Positions 38,798 to 47,830 of a DNA stretch of 64,000 nucleotides are shown one piece after another. Origin of the DNA: Rhizobium sp. Leaf453 (GTDB lineage Bacteria > Pseudomonadota > Alphaproteobacteria > Rhizobiales > Rhizobiaceae); the NCBI RefSeq assembly GCF_001425605.1, contig NZ_LMRG01000029.1:248001-312000 (forward strand), written 5' to 3'. The notes under the pieces are model-generated. The model ran no database searches and was not told the origin of the DNA. It saw only the letters and a list, made by a program, of their open reading frames with translations. Made by a program: the position numbers and the translations under genes. Numbering within the stretch: the first letter of the stretch is position 1; every line of letters begins with the position of its first letter.

Positions 38798-39349
38798 ATG
38801 AACCAAGACGAAAAACCCGCGTTTTCCTATCCGGTCAAGGTCGGCCATATCTCCGCCAATGCCGTGAAAGTCCATCTTGAGGCGAACGAGGCTGAACGCG
38901 CGGCACTGCGCGACCAGTGGAATGTTTCCGATGTCCTGTCGCTGACGTCGGACTTGCAGATTGCGCGCTGGAAGAAGGACGGCGTCAAGATCAAGGGCAG
39001 GGTTCAGGCCAAGATCGTCCAGGCCTGCGTGGTGACCCTGGAGCCGGTCGAGTCCGATATCGACGAACCGGTTGAGGCGATCTTCGTGCCGGAGAACTCG
39101 CGGCTGGCGCGGATCGCCGCCAACGACAGCGGAGAAATGATTCTCGATCCCGAAGGTCCGGATCTGCCCGACACGTTCATCGGTGACACGATCGATGTCG
39201 GTCTGGCTGTTACCGAGTATGCGGCTCTTGCGATCGATCCTTATCCGCGCAAGGCCGGTGCGACATTCGAGGAGCGGATCGAAAGCAGCCAGAAGGATGA
39301 TATCAGGCCGAATCCGTTCGCTGTGCTCAAGGACTGGAAAAAGGACTGA
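38798..39349 (+). CDS. DUF177 (YceD) family protein
   Basis: The ATG 38798 has GAAAGGA seven bases upstream; the longer frame from 38708 is not used. The 183-residue protein has KKDGVKIKGRVQAKIVQACVVTLEPVESDI with the conserved cysteine-valine-T-L-E-P, as in DUF177 proteins, implicated in 23S rRNA accumulation next to rpmF and plsX in many bacteria. Here rpmF is absent between this gene and plsX. The C-terminus (NPFAVLKDWKKD) is the conserved NPFA.L block. It is cytoplasmic, with no export signal. Confidence 0.92.
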   Translation: MNQDEKPAFSYPVKVGHISANAVKVHLEANEAERAALRDQWNVSDVLSLTSDLQIARWKKDGVKIKGRVQAKIVQACVVTLEPVESDIDEPVEAIFVPENSRLARIAANDSGEMILDPEGPDLPDTFIGDTIDVGLAVTEYAALAIDPYPRKAGATFEERIESSQKDDIRPNPFAVLKDWKKD

Positions 39350-39550
39350 GTCCGAAAAGCCGTGCGACACAATTCGGTTGTCTCGACAGCGAAAAACGGT
39401 ATTTTGGCCGAAATCCAGCCCGTTGGGCCGTTTGCCCCGCAAGTGGGGCCGCAGCGTCTCAAACGTCATGAAAACACGTGTGTCTCATCGCCAGACTGAT
39501 TGCGCCGGGACGAAACATGCAGTGTGGCAGGAATAAAGGATAAGGCACGC

Positions 39551-40609
39551 GTGGTCAGAATTTCTCTTGATGTGATGGGCGGCGACTTCGGTCCGCAGGT
39601 CGTCATCCCGGGTGCCGCCAAGGCGCTCGAACGGCATCCCGACATCCGTTTCTCGCTCTATGGCATCGAAGACCAGTGCGCTCCGATCATCGAGAAGTTT
39701 CCCAAGCTAAAGGCCGCGAGCACCTTTCATGCCTGCGAACTGGCGATCGGCATGGACGAGAAGCCGAGCCAGGCGCTGCGGCGTGGTCGCGGCAAGGCCA
39801 GTATGTGGCAAGCGATCGACGCCATCAACAAGGGTGAAGTCGATGTCATCGTCTCGGCCGGCAATACCGGCGCGCTGATGGCGATGTCGGTGTTTTGCCT
39901 GCGCATGATGCAAGGTATCCAGCGGCCGGCTATCGCCGCCATCTGGCCGACCTTGAAGGGCGAAAGCATCGTGCTCGATGTCGGCGCCACGATCGGCGCA
40001 GATGCGCAGCAACTGATGGATTTTGCGCTGATGGGCGGCGCCATGGCGCGCGCGCTGTTCGAGATCGAGCGCCCGACACTCGGCCTGCTGAATGTCGGTG
40101 TCGAGGAGATCAAGGGGCAGGAAGAGGTCAAGGAAGCGGGCAGGCTGTTGCGCGAGGCCGGTATCGACAGCATCGACTATTACGGCTTTGTCGAAGGTGA
40201 CGACATCGGCCGTGGCACGGTCGATGTCGTTGTCACGGAAGGCTTTTCCGGCAATATCGCGTTGAAGGCCGCCGAGGGCACTGCCCGGCAGATCGCCGAA
40301 TATCTGCGCGCCGCAATGTCGCGCACTCTGCTGGCCAAGATCGGTTATATCCTTGCAAAAGGCGCCTTCGATCGTCTCCGCGAGAAGATGGATCCGCGAA
40401 AGGTGAACGGCGGGGTCTTCCTCGGCCTTAATGGTGTCGTGATCAAGAGCCATGGAGGAACGGACGCCGAAGGTTTCGCAGCGGCGATCGATGTCGGTTA
40501 TGACATGGTCCGGAACGGGCTGAAGACCAAGATCGAAAACGACTTGCAAAAATACCATGCCTCGCTCCCTGCCGAAGGTGCAGCGACCGGCACGACTGAC
40601 GAGGTTTGA
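39551..40609 (+). CDS. plsX: Phosphate acyltransferase PlsX
   Basis: PlsX makes acyl-phosphate from acyl-ACP, the first step of phospholipid synthesis through PlsY. The GTG at 39551 ([15 protein letters not shown]) is the natural start, with AAGG five bases before it; a longer frame from 39500 adds 17 residues. The 352-residue protein has [34 protein letters not shown], and [23 protein letters not shown]. It is followed by fabH, whose ATG lies five bases past the stop, the usual plsX-fabH pair. Confidence 0.96.
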   Translation: MVRISLDVMGGDFGPQVVIPGAAKALERHPDIRFSLYGIEDQCAPIIEKFPKLKAASTFHACELAIGMDEKPSQALRRGRGKASMWQAIDAINKGEVDVIVSAGNTGALMAMSVFCLRMMQGIQRPAIAAIWPTLKGESIVLDVGATIGADAQQLMDFALMGGAMARALFEIERPTLGLLNVGVEEIKGQEEVKEAGRLLREAGIDSIDYYGFVEGDDIGRGTVDVVVTEGFSGNIALKAAEGTARQIAEYLRAAMSRTLLAKIGYILAKGAFDRLREKMDPRKVNGGVFLGLNGVVIKSHGGTDAEGFAAAIDVGYDMVRNGLKTKIENDLQKYHASLPAEGAATGTTDEV

Positions 40610-40614
40610 GAATC

Positions 40615-41586
40615 ATGATCCGTTCTGTGGTTCGCGGTTTCGGGGCATCGCTTCCGAAACGGGTGATGACCAATAGCGAATTGGAAGAGAAGGTCGACAC
40701 GTCCGACGAATGGATCGTGCAGCGGACCGGCATTCGCCAGCGCTATATCGCGGGCGAGGGCGAAACGACGGCATCGCTCGGCGAAGCGGCGGCGCGCGCG
40801 GCGCTTGCCAACGCGGGGCTCACGGCCGCCGATCTCGACGTGATTATCCTGGCGACCTCGACGCCGGACAACACTTTTCCCGCCACTGCCGTCAATATCC
40901 AGAACAGGCTCGGCATGCATCATGGCGCGGCTTTCGACGTGCAGGCCGTCTGTTCCGGCTTCATCTATGCGGTGACGACGGCTGACGCCTATATTCGCGG
41001 TGGTCTCGCCAAGCGCGTGCTGGTGATCGGTGCCGAAACCTTTTCGCGCATCCTCGACTGGAACGACCGGACGACCTGCGTCCTGTTCGGCGATGGCGCA
41101 GGGGCGATCATCCTGGAAGCGCAGGAAGGCAAGGGCACAACAGCCGATCGCGGCGTGCTGACCACCCAATTGCGCTCCGACGGCGCGCACCGTGAAAAGC
41201 TCTATGTCGACGGTGGACCGTCAACCACCGGCACGGTCGGTCACCTGCGGATGGAGGGCCGTGAGGTCTTTAAGCATGCGGTCGGGATGATTACCGACGT
41301 TATCGAGGCTGCTTTCGAGGCGACCGGGACAACGGCCGACGATCTCGACTGGCTGGTTCCGCATCAGGCCAACCGCCGCATTATCGACGGCTCTGCCAAG
41401 AAACTCGGGATTCCGCTCGAAAAGGTTGTGGTGACCGTCGATCTCCACGGCAACACGTCAGCGGCGTCCATTCCGCTGGCGCTCAGTGTCGCTGCATCCG
41501 ACGGGCGTATCAAGAAGGGCGATCTTGTTCTGCTGGAGGCCATGGGCGGTGGCTTCACCTGGGGTTCGGTATTGCTTCGCTGGTAA
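40615..41586 (+). CDS. fabH: Beta-ketoacyl-ACP synthase III
   Basis: FabH starts fatty acid synthesis by condensing acetyl-CoA with malonyl-ACP. The 323-residue protein has the thiolase-fold triad: Cys113 (AVCSGF), His250 (VPHQANRRI) and Asn280 (HGNTSAAS), plus [13 protein letters not shown] and the closing [15 protein letters not shown]. The ATG at 40615 is chosen; a TTG three codons earlier overlaps the plsX stop. It is an ordinary length for the family. Confidence 0.97.
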   Translation: MIRSVVRGFGASLPKRVMTNSELEEKVDTSDEWIVQRTGIRQRYIAGEGETTASLGEAAARAALANAGLTAADLDVIILATSTPDNTFPATAVNIQNRLGMHHGAAFDVQAVCSGFIYAVTTADAYIRGGLAKRVLVIGAETFSRILDWNDRTTCVLFGDGAGAIILEAQEGKGTTADRGVLTTQLRSDGAHREKLYVDGGPSTTGTVGHLRMEGREVFKHAVGMITDVIEAAFEATGTTADDLDWLVPHQANRRIIDGSAKKLGIPLEKVVVTVDLHGNTSAASIPLALSVAASDGRIKKGDLVLLEAMGGGFTWGSVLLRW

Positions 41587-41680
41587 AAAATCGTGATATG
41601 TCGCAGACGCTTGACCGGAATGGACAAGGGCAATACTCTTTCCGGGCTAATCGATATTTCAAGAAAATCGGTGGGGGAAG

Positions 41681-42019
41681 ATGAGCGGTAAAACGGTGAC
41701 ACGAGCAGACTTGGCCGAATCGGTTTTCCGCAAGGTCGGTCTTTCGCGAACGGAATCAGCCGAACTGGTCGAGACCGTGATCGATGAGATTTGCAACGCC
41801 ATCGTGCGTGGCGAAAGCGTCAAGCTTTCCTCCTTCGCGACATTCCAGGTTCGCGACAAGAACGAGCGAATCGGCCGCAATCCGAAAACCGGCGAGGAGG
41901 TGCCGATTTCGCCCCGCCGGGTGATGACCTTCAAGGCTTCCAACGTGCTCAAGCAGCGCGTTCTCAAGGCGCATCTGTCGCGCAAGGCCAAGCAGAAGCC
42001 GCAATCGCCGGCCGCCTGA
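41681..42019 (+). CDS. ihfA: Integration host factor alpha subunit
   Basis: IHF alpha pairs with IHF beta to bend DNA by about 160 degrees, acting in recombination, replication and promoter architecture. The 112-residue protein has the HU/IHF arm [23 protein letters not shown] with the DNA-intercalating proline, and the [25 protein letters not shown] dimer helix. The C-terminus is a longer basic tail ([14 protein letters not shown]) than in enteric IHF. Gene order fabH-ihfA-merR is standard in this clade. Confidence 0.95.
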   Translation: MSGKTVTRADLAESVFRKVGLSRTESAELVETVIDEICNAIVRGESVKLSSFATFQVRDKNERIGRNPKTGEEVPISPRRVMTFKASNVLKQRVLKAHLSRKAKQKPQSPAA

Positions 42020-42175
42020 CACCTTTACCTTCATTAAAGTGGTTGAAAACACGTCCATAAGCCGTTGAAATGCGCATGATTCGTGTAATCATCGCGTTTT
42101 CAGCGACTCTTGGCGTCGGCGGTTTCGTCTGCGCTAGTGTTGGCATGGCCTATTCAATGCGAAATTGGGGAAGAT

Positions 42176-42709
42176 ATGGACAAGAGCCCGGATGCGTTTC
42201 GCACCATCAGTGAGGTGGCCGACGATCTCGACCTGCCGCAGCATGTCTTGAGGTTCTGGGAAACCCGCTTCCTGCAGATCAAGCCGATGAAGCGCGGTGG
42301 GGGCCGGCGCTACTATCGTCCGGAGGACGTCGACCTGCTGAAGGGCATCCGGCATCTGCTCTACGATCACGGTTATACGATCAAGGGCGTGCAGAAGCTC
42401 CTGAAGATGAACGGTAACAAGTTCGTCGCGGCGATCGCCAGCGGCGACCTTGCAACCGTCGAGGCACTCGCCGCCGCCAACATCGAGGAACCGGTCCAGC
42501 CGAAGCTTGGCAATCCGGAAGAAGACCAGATCGTCGGTCGCGCCAAGGCGCCTGCAAGCCGCCGATTCTTCTCCTTCGTCGGCGGCAATGACGAGGCGCC
42601 GGAAATTTCGGTCGGCAAGACGTCGGTCGGCAAGGAGGACCGGGCGCTGCTGCAGGAGGCACTCTACGACCTGCTGGAATGCAAGCGTCTGCTCGATCAG
42701 GTCCGCTGA
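42176..42709 (+). CDS. MerR-family transcriptional regulator
   Basis: The ATG at 42176 ([19 protein letters not shown]) with GGGGAAG upstream gives 177 residues. The N-terminal winged-helix domain has [22 protein letters not shown] and [24 protein letters not shown], the MerR pattern in which R-x-x-E-x-x-F recognises DNA; the long C-terminus is low-complexity and then helical, without metal-binding cysteines. It is the MerR protein that usually follows ihfA. The effector is unknown. Confidence 0.92.
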   Translation: MDKSPDAFRTISEVADDLDLPQHVLRFWETRFLQIKPMKRGGGRRYYRPEDVDLLKGIRHLLYDHGYTIKGVQKLLKMNGNKFVAAIASGDLATVEALAAANIEEPVQPKLGNPEEDQIVGRAKAPASRRFFSFVGGNDEAPEISVGKTSVGKEDRALLQEALYDLLECKRLLDQVR

Positions 42710-42815
42710 TCGAGCGCAGCCTTGTCGTCCGGGCCGCTCCACACGCGCTTTCCGCTCGTGCCACCCTGCCGTCCATGATACCAACCGATATCGATCACCC
42801 AGCAAGGCAGAGCCC

Positions 42816-43064
42816 ATGGATAAACCCTGGACGAAAAGTGTCACGCTCGCCCTGGAAGGGCCGGGAAAATACACGACGATCTCCAACACCACCGAGGCGT
42901 CCTGGGCGATGATCGAGGACTGGCCGCTCGACGATGCGCCGGCGCTCGATCGCGCTCTGGACATCTGCGCCCAGGTTGTCGAGGGCAAGCGGCCATCGGA
43001 AGATGCGCGGCGTGCGTTTCTTGCCGCCGCCGCCGAAGCTGAAATCGAGGTTCGGGATCAGTAG
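42816..43064 (+). CDS. DUF982-domain protein
   Basis: The 82-residue protein starts MDKPWTKSVTLALEGPGKY. It has the DUF982 outline: an N-terminal strand pair, SNTTEASWAMIEDWPLDD (about 23-40) and then the ALDRALDICAQVVEGKRPSEDARRAF helix pair. DUF982 proteins are small, abundant in Rhizobiaceae and of unknown function. GGCAG lies nine bases before the ATG. Confidence 0.85.
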   Translation: MDKPWTKSVTLALEGPGKYTTISNTTEASWAMIEDWPLDDAPALDRALDICAQVVEGKRPSEDARRAFLAAAAEAEIEVRDQ

Positions 43065-43187
43065 GCTATCCACAATGTCCGTCGTGGCGGTCGTCGTACC
43101 TTCACACGGGTGTTTTAGCACGAGGGGACTTGGCGGCCGAGTTCACCGTTGCCATATCTCCGTTGCCCCAACGAAGAAGAGCCTGAG

Positions 43188-43538
43188 ATGATCAAATCCC
43201 CAGCGGCGAAATTCCACGATGAGATGCTGGCACTCTATGAGCATTGCGCCGCGCTCGGCTTCCGCCCCGTCCTGTTCCGCCGTCAGGTGATCCTTAAGGG
43301 CGGTGTCGAGGCCGCGAAGGAGTTTGTCTTCAAGCCCGGCACGACCGGTTTTGAGCGTCTCTTGGATGCCCGCAGGGTCGACCTGTCGATGGAAGCTGCC
43401 ATGACCCGGGCCGAGTACCGCACGCTCTTCACGCCATTCGAAATCAAGGAAGCGGCGAAACGCCTCGACGGGGTGGTGAAGCGCGAACGTTCGCGCGGCC
43501 GCCTGACCCAGACTGCCACTCACACGAAACAGGCCTGA
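43188..43538 (+). CDS. Small protein of unknown function
   Basis: The ATG 43188 is supported by GAAGAAGAG upstream; a longer frame from 43149 exists. The 116-residue protein starts MIKSPAAKFHDEMLALYEHC and is mostly helical and basic, ending in a RERSRGRLTQTATHTKQA tail. There are no membrane segments or catalytic motifs. I recognise no family. It lies just upstream of the 88-residue gene, 4 bases apart, so the two are probably one operon. It is the last clear backbone pair before the tRNA remnant. Confidence 0.6.
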   Translation: MIKSPAAKFHDEMLALYEHCAALGFRPVLFRRQVILKGGVEAAKEFVFKPGTTGFERLLDARRVDLSMEAAMTRAEYRTLFTPFEIKEAAKRLDGVVKRERSRGRLTQTATHTKQA

Positions 43539-43542
43539 TGAC

Positions 43543-43809
43543 ATGACGAAAAAACAGAAGCTCGAACATTCCGATTTCGCCGGCGAATTCACCGATGATG
43601 GTGTGACCGTGCTGGTCGATATCTTCCGCAAGGCGGGCAGCACGGATGGCTGGACGCTGGAAGTGATCGATCAGGAAGAGGGGCTGACTGTCTGGGAAGA
43701 GCCGTTTCCGACGGACAAGGAAGCCTTCGAGGAATTCCTCGCCACCGTCGAGCGCGATGGTATTCACTCGTTCCTGGAAGAGCCGGAGGCGGACGTCTCG
43801 GTGCATTGA
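43543..43809 (+). CDS. Small acidic protein of unknown function
   Basis: The 88-residue protein starts MTKKQKLEHSDFAGEFTDDG, is strongly acidic, and reads as a compact alpha-beta domain: GVTVLVDIFRKAG, WTLEVIDQEEGLTVWEEPF and a helix KEAFEEFLATVERDGIHSFL. Family unknown. A stem-loop terminator follows 16 bases after the stop. Confidence 0.65.
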   Translation: MTKKQKLEHSDFAGEFTDDGVTVLVDIFRKAGSTDGWTLEVIDQEEGLTVWEEPFPTDKEAFEEFLATVERDGIHSFLEEPEADVSVH

Positions 43810-43825
43810 TCGACAGGGCAAAGCC

Positions 43826-43844
43826 GCCTCGCAGATTGCGAGGC
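43826..43844 (+). terminator. Hairpin terminator after the small acidic protein
   Basis: GCCTCGC (43826-43832) and GCGAGGC (43838-43844) form a perfect 7-bp stem with a 5-base loop, followed at 43850 by TTTT. Confidence 0.65.
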
Positions 43845-43887
43845 TGGACTTTTGTCGTCAAACGATGAGCAGGGCTTCAAGGAAAAA

Positions 43888-43911
43888 TGGTCGGAGTGGC
43901 GGGATTCGAAC
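43888..43911 (-). other. Isolated 3' end of a tRNA gene (probable tRNA-Pro), island attachment site
   Basis: Read on the minus strand, 43911-43888 is the end of a tRNA: GTTCGAAT (T loop), CCCGC (T-stem 3' arm), CACTCCG (acceptor 3' arm), discriminator A and CCA. The rest of the tRNA is not there: the expected 5' T-stem arm and anticodon arm are absent, and the sequence past 43911 is unrelated. A GGAGTG...CACTCCG acceptor with A-CCA fits a proline tRNA, which often sits after merR in this clade (from memory). This is what is left on the far side when an element integrates into the 3' end of a tRNA gene; an intact copy should lie at the other end of the element, past 64000. Confidence 0.7.
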
Positions 43912-44652
43912 TTTATATGGGGTGAGAGTGTTCAGTTTGATAGATCTCGACCGGTCTCTTCAACGACGCAAATAGCGGTCTCCTTCTGTGAGACGCCTAA
44001 CCCGACATAGTGATTCATTGTGATTTCCTCCCGTTGTAACTGGGACCACTCTGCCACCATCGAGGAGACTGGGACATGCCGGCAGAAATTACGTCATCGC
44101 GTGGAATATTGAACCCTCTGGCGGGGTGACCGGCGTCCAATTTTTGACCCCCACCTGTTTCGTCTGACCATTTTTCATTTGCGCTGGCGGTTGGATGGGG
44201 AGTTGAAGCGAGTGGATACGATTGCGCGTGTTCATCGAGCCGATCGTACGAGCGTCAGTTACTGAGCGCCGCTATTCCATCCTACTGTGCCTAATCCTTG
44301 ATGATACGAATGCCGGCCGACATTGTCGCGTTCTCTTGAGCCAAGGATTCGAGGCTAACGCTCAGCCAATTGTTGACAACAAAAATTGATCACAGTAAGG
44401 ATTCAACTGGTATATATTCGCGAACATTTGGATCCATCAAAATAACGTCGAATCCTTGTCAAGCAAAGATTTGGCGACAGTTCGTCTTTTCAACAAAATT
44501 TTAGTTTACTTTACTTCTTCCAGATTCTCCATTTCGTTTCTCGATTAGTCGATCGACCCGAGGAACAAGAAAATGCATTACGACCACAGGCCTTCACTAT
44601 GCACGAGCGGCCGCTTGGCGCATCGCGCGCCAGCGTGTAGTGGGGCAGACCG
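43912..44652. other. Gene-poor left margin of the island, possible IS remnant
   Basis: No convincing gene. The stretch is markedly more AT-rich than the chromosome from about 44330. The part at 44095-44165 (around a GGGGTGACCGGC and a TTTTTGACCCCCAC block) resembles pieces I associate with IS21-family ends, and a short start ATGCCGGCAGAAATT at 44075 is open for only 17 codons; this may be a decayed IS, but I cannot prove it. The last 150 bases should contain the promoter of the recombinase operon. Confidence 0.35.
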
Positions 44653-45987
44653 ATGACGAGCGTCCGATGCATTACAGTCACTGAGCTATCCGATTGGGAT
44701 TGTTTTAACGGGCGCGGGACGCACCCACGCATCGTTCCCGGCATCAAGATACTTCTTGACAGTGATTTTAACCCGCTGAGCACTATGAATGAGTTCACGA
44801 TTAGGCCAGCACATAGAAAACGCCGCGCGGGCAAGACTTGGAAGAATACGCAGAACGCTTATGCCGATGACTGCTATCAGTACAAAACCTTCCTCAATGC
44901 GCTCGACCTCGACGAGCCCGATGTGGTTTTAGATGACATTAAGGAATTTGGTGCCTGCTTCACCGAAGGAATTTCAATTAAGACACGACGGAAGTTCCAA
45001 CCAGCGACCGCATATCGTCGTTTCGGTACGGCATTGCGGTACCACAGGTACCGGATATTTAAGGGCCTTCCGTCTTCAGTTTCCCTACCCGAACTCATTT
45101 CACATGGAGGTTTCCGAGAGGGCTCCCTCCGTGCCGATCCGAATTCTCCATACAACGAGCTTCCAAGTGACGCAGACGCAGCGGACAAAATCCATCCGTT
45201 CCTCGACGAAAGCTGGAAGGCAGTCCTCGATTGGTTAGGTCCCGAGGCCGGCGACATCAGCAAATGTAGTCGTCGAGACCGGCTCGCAAGTGAAACGTCT
45301 CTGATCACCGGCATGAGGATTGACGAGATATGCTCTCTTACGGAACAACAGATCAGAAACCTAGCGCGACACGTCGAGCCGGCCCGACCTTCAAAGCTAA
45401 TCCCTTTGTGGATCACAAAAACCAAAGGGTTGAAGCCTGGATATGTCTTTCTTCCTTCGTTTCTAGTTAAGCAACTCCTTGAATACATCGACGGGGAAAG
45501 GCAGGCAGCTATTGATCGCGCCTACGCCGTAAGAGTCAATTTCGAGCCGACGCCAATCTTGTTCGTAAATGATGTCAAGTCTACCTACGCTGCTGCCGGC
45601 AATCCTCTCTCCCCTGATACGCTGTCACGCGCCTTCTCTGATGCCTGCCTTTCGATCGGGTTCTCGCATGAAATTGATTGCTACGTCCTCGACAAGCTAG
45701 GCGCGCCGCTATTGTCCCCATCTGGCAAAAACATCATCGAGAAGAGGTTAGTTTCAGACCACACCTTCCATGATCTGCGGCACACGTTTGCCATGCTTAC
45801 CTACATCGATTCCGCCGCATCGGGCGGCCAAGAGCCGTGGAAGTTGGTTTCCGCCAGGCTCAGACACTCATCAATCTTAACAACGCTACGAAGTTATCTC
45901 AGGTGGCTCGACAGAGCAGAGCAGGAGATTTCAAACGCCCTGATGAAAACCTACCGCATGATTGACAACATCGGTCATGGTGAATGA
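44653..45987 (+). CDS. ginA: Tyrosine recombinase, first of three (GinA-like)
   Basis: The 444-residue protein has an N-terminal core-binding domain (GIKILLDSDFNPLSTMNEF, then KTWKNTQNAYADDCYQYKTFL) and a C-terminal catalytic domain with a full set of residues: Arg222 (ITGMRIDEICSL), a Lys in ITKTKG, His373-x-x-Arg376 (HDLRHT), His405 (LRHSS) and the nucleophile Tyr415 (LRSYLRW). It fits the first recombinase of GInt islands, mobile elements with three tyrosine recombinases and a small fourth gene (ginABCD). Codon use is visibly lower in GC than the chromosome. The next gene starts inside its last codons. Confidence 0.82.
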   Translation: MTSVRCITVTELSDWDCFNGRGTHPRIVPGIKILLDSDFNPLSTMNEFTIRPAHRKRRAGKTWKNTQNAYADDCYQYKTFLNALDLDEPDVVLDDIKEFGACFTEGISIKTRRKFQPATAYRRFGTALRYHRYRIFKGLPSSVSLPELISHGGFREGSLRADPNSPYNELPSDADAADKIHPFLDESWKAVLDWLGPEAGDISKCSRRDRLASETSLITGMRIDEICSLTEQQIRNLARHVEPARPSKLIPLWITKTKGLKPGYVFLPSFLVKQLLEYIDGERQAAIDRAYAVRVNFEPTPILFVNDVKSTYAAAGNPLSPDTLSRAFSDACLSIGFSHEIDCYVLDKLGAPLLSPSGKNIIEKRLVSDHTFHDLRHTFAMLTYIDSAASGGQEPWKLVSARLRHSSILTTLRSYLRWLDRAEQEISNALMKTYRMIDNIGHGE

Positions 45988-47821
45988 CATGGCGGACCGT
46001 CCACCAATTGCAGTGAATTTCAGAAGACGCGCGAAGTTCAAGAAAAACACCGATGAAGCTGCCAAACGCGGCATCACGGCCATCTCATTCAAAGGCGCCC
46101 CCGGAGAAGAGGACCAAAAATTTGACCTGTCGGATGTTGCGGTCCGCCGACCACAGTTTGCGACGGCTTTCTGCCTGTTTCTCGAGAAAGAGACCACAGG
46201 CAATTCGAAAGCGACACGAGGTAAATTGGATGAGTACCTCCGCAACTTCATTGAGTTTTTGGATTCTTACGAGGCGACCTTCGGGGTGCCCACAACGGAG
46301 CTTTCGCAGTTGGCGACAGCCACCATGCGCAATTACGGTGACTGGCTTGACGGCAATCGATATGTCGGGTCGACGTTGAAACTCTCAGACAACACCAAGA
46401 ACACGCGATACAACTTCGTTAAACGGTTCGTCAAATACTGCCAGAGCACGGATCACTGGCGGGACGAAATACCGAAGAGCATCGTATTTCGCAGGCCGTG
46501 GGTAGCGAAATTAAAGCCCCCAAGTAGCCGAAATTCACTTTCCATTATCGATATCAAGTCGCTACGAAAGGCGTGCAAGGCGGTAATCGATTGTGCGCGT
46601 GTCGAACTAGATCGGGCGACACGCGTAGTCAACGACGCGACTATAAGGGTCCCCGACCTTTACTTAACCACTTCCGTAGTTCCTTTTCACGACCCTCAGG
46701 TTCGCCTCAAAGCCGCTGCCCAAGCTTTCGAGGTCAACAGGCTCTCGGGTAGTTTCCGAACGTCTATGAGGGGACTAGCCAGAGCACTGAGAAAACCCTA
46801 CGGCGAGACGAGCGCCATGATATCTCAACTTTATTTCACGACGGAAACGCTTCTGCCTTTCATGGTGTTGACCGGGCTTGCAACGTGCTTCAACGCAACT
46901 GGACTGGTCAAGTTACGACGGGAGAACGTGAAGCGCGGGATAGGCATTTTGGGAGACGAGCGGATTTTCGTGATTGGCGAAAAGCCGCGCGCAGGGCGCA
47001 ATCAACGGCGATCCTTTCCGGTTGATTCCGACGATCCCTACTCGGTGGCCTCTCTTCTGGATACAGTTGTCACCCATACCGAGCCGCTACGTCGCCATGT
47101 CGATCCCAGATATGCAGATAGCGTGTTCATAGCGGCTCGTACAACCGGCGAGCGACCGAGCGGCTACTTCGATGGAAACAACAATACCTTCTCAACACTG
47201 GAGGTTGCGTTATCAGTGTTTTTGAAATTCCATGATCTGCCTCATTTCACAATCAACGACTTGCGCACAATTGGCGCAGACGTGGCTTCAATGATGTCCG
47301 AAGGCGAGATCAAGGTGCAGCAGATTGTGTTGCAGCACGAGTCCATCCAGACGACAATGGCTCATTATCAAACTGAACAAGCTGCACGAGCCCGGCAGGA
47401 GCAACTCGCTCACCTTATGAATGAGCGCGACCGCTTTATATCCTCTGGCGGTCGAATTGACCCACGAAACAAAGGAGCAAGTGCTGGCCTTTATCGCGCC
47501 GCGACTCCCGGTTTCGACTGCCTCGATGCGATGAACTCTCCCATAGTCGGGCAACGTCAGGGGACGCTCTGCTCAGCCTACGGCAAGTGCTTTCGGTGCC
47601 CGCGCGCAGTCTTGTTTCCAACTATCGTCAATGCGGCGAGATTACTCCAAATGTATGAGCGCTTCTTACAAGCCCGTGACGTCATCAATCCAGCACGATG
47701 GATAATAGAGTGGGCACCTCAGCTTCGAATTCTAACTGATTTCTGGCTTGCCATTATACCAGTCCACATTCTTGCGGACGCTCGCGCGCTTGAACTTCCA
47801 CCCGTTCCCTCAATTGAATAG
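45977..47821 (+). CDS. ginB: Tyrosine recombinase homologue, second of three (GinB-like), altered active site
   Basis: The 614-residue protein (start at ATG 45977, overlapping the ginA stop; 45989 also possible) has the core-binding and catalytic domains of a large tyrosine recombinase. The C-terminal box reads IVLQHESIQTTMAHYQTEQ with His and Tyr kept. The first Arg position reads MVLTGLATCFNATGLVKLR, without the usual TG-x-R, and the H-x-x-R motif reads INDLRT, so the His is Asn. A cysteine cluster (CSAYGKCFRCPRA) lies near the end. It is likely a partner rather than an independent strand-cleaving enzyme. Ten bases separate it from the third gene. Confidence 0.75.
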   Translation: MVNDMADRPPIAVNFRRRAKFKKNTDEAAKRGITAISFKGAPGEEDQKFDLSDVAVRRPQFATAFCLFLEKETTGNSKATRGKLDEYLRNFIEFLDSYEATFGVPTTELSQLATATMRNYGDWLDGNRYVGSTLKLSDNTKNTRYNFVKRFVKYCQSTDHWRDEIPKSIVFRRPWVAKLKPPSSRNSLSIIDIKSLRKACKAVIDCARVELDRATRVVNDATIRVPDLYLTTSVVPFHDPQVRLKAAAQAFEVNRLSGSFRTSMRGLARALRKPYGETSAMISQLYFTTETLLPFMVLTGLATCFNATGLVKLRRENVKRGIGILGDERIFVIGEKPRAGRNQRRSFPVDSDDPYSVASLLDTVVTHTEPLRRHVDPRYADSVFIAARTTGERPSGYFDGNNNTFSTLEVALSVFLKFHDLPHFTINDLRTIGADVASMMSEGEIKVQQIVLQHESIQTTMAHYQTEQAARARQEQLAHLMNERDRFISSGGRIDPRNKGASAGLYRAATPGFDCLDAMNSPIVGQRQGTLCSAYGKCFRCPRAVLFPTIVNAARLLQMYERFLQARDVINPARWIIEWAPQLRILTDFWLAIIPVHILADARALELPPVPSIE

Positions 47822-47830
47822 CGGTTTATC

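Noticed and set aside
42070..42213. Possible 47-residue signal-peptide-like frame ([19 protein letters not shown]) before merR
   Set aside because: It overlaps the start of merR, has no ribosome site and carries no recognisable mature part; more likely leader sequence by chance.
43888..43990. Complete tRNA gene at the island edge
   Set aside because: Only the T loop, T-stem 3' arm, acceptor 3' arm and CCA are present; D and anticodon arms are missing.
44081..44165. IS21-like insertion sequence end
   Set aside because: Only vague resemblance of short blocks; no transposase frame or terminal repeats were found, so it is not listed as a mobile element.
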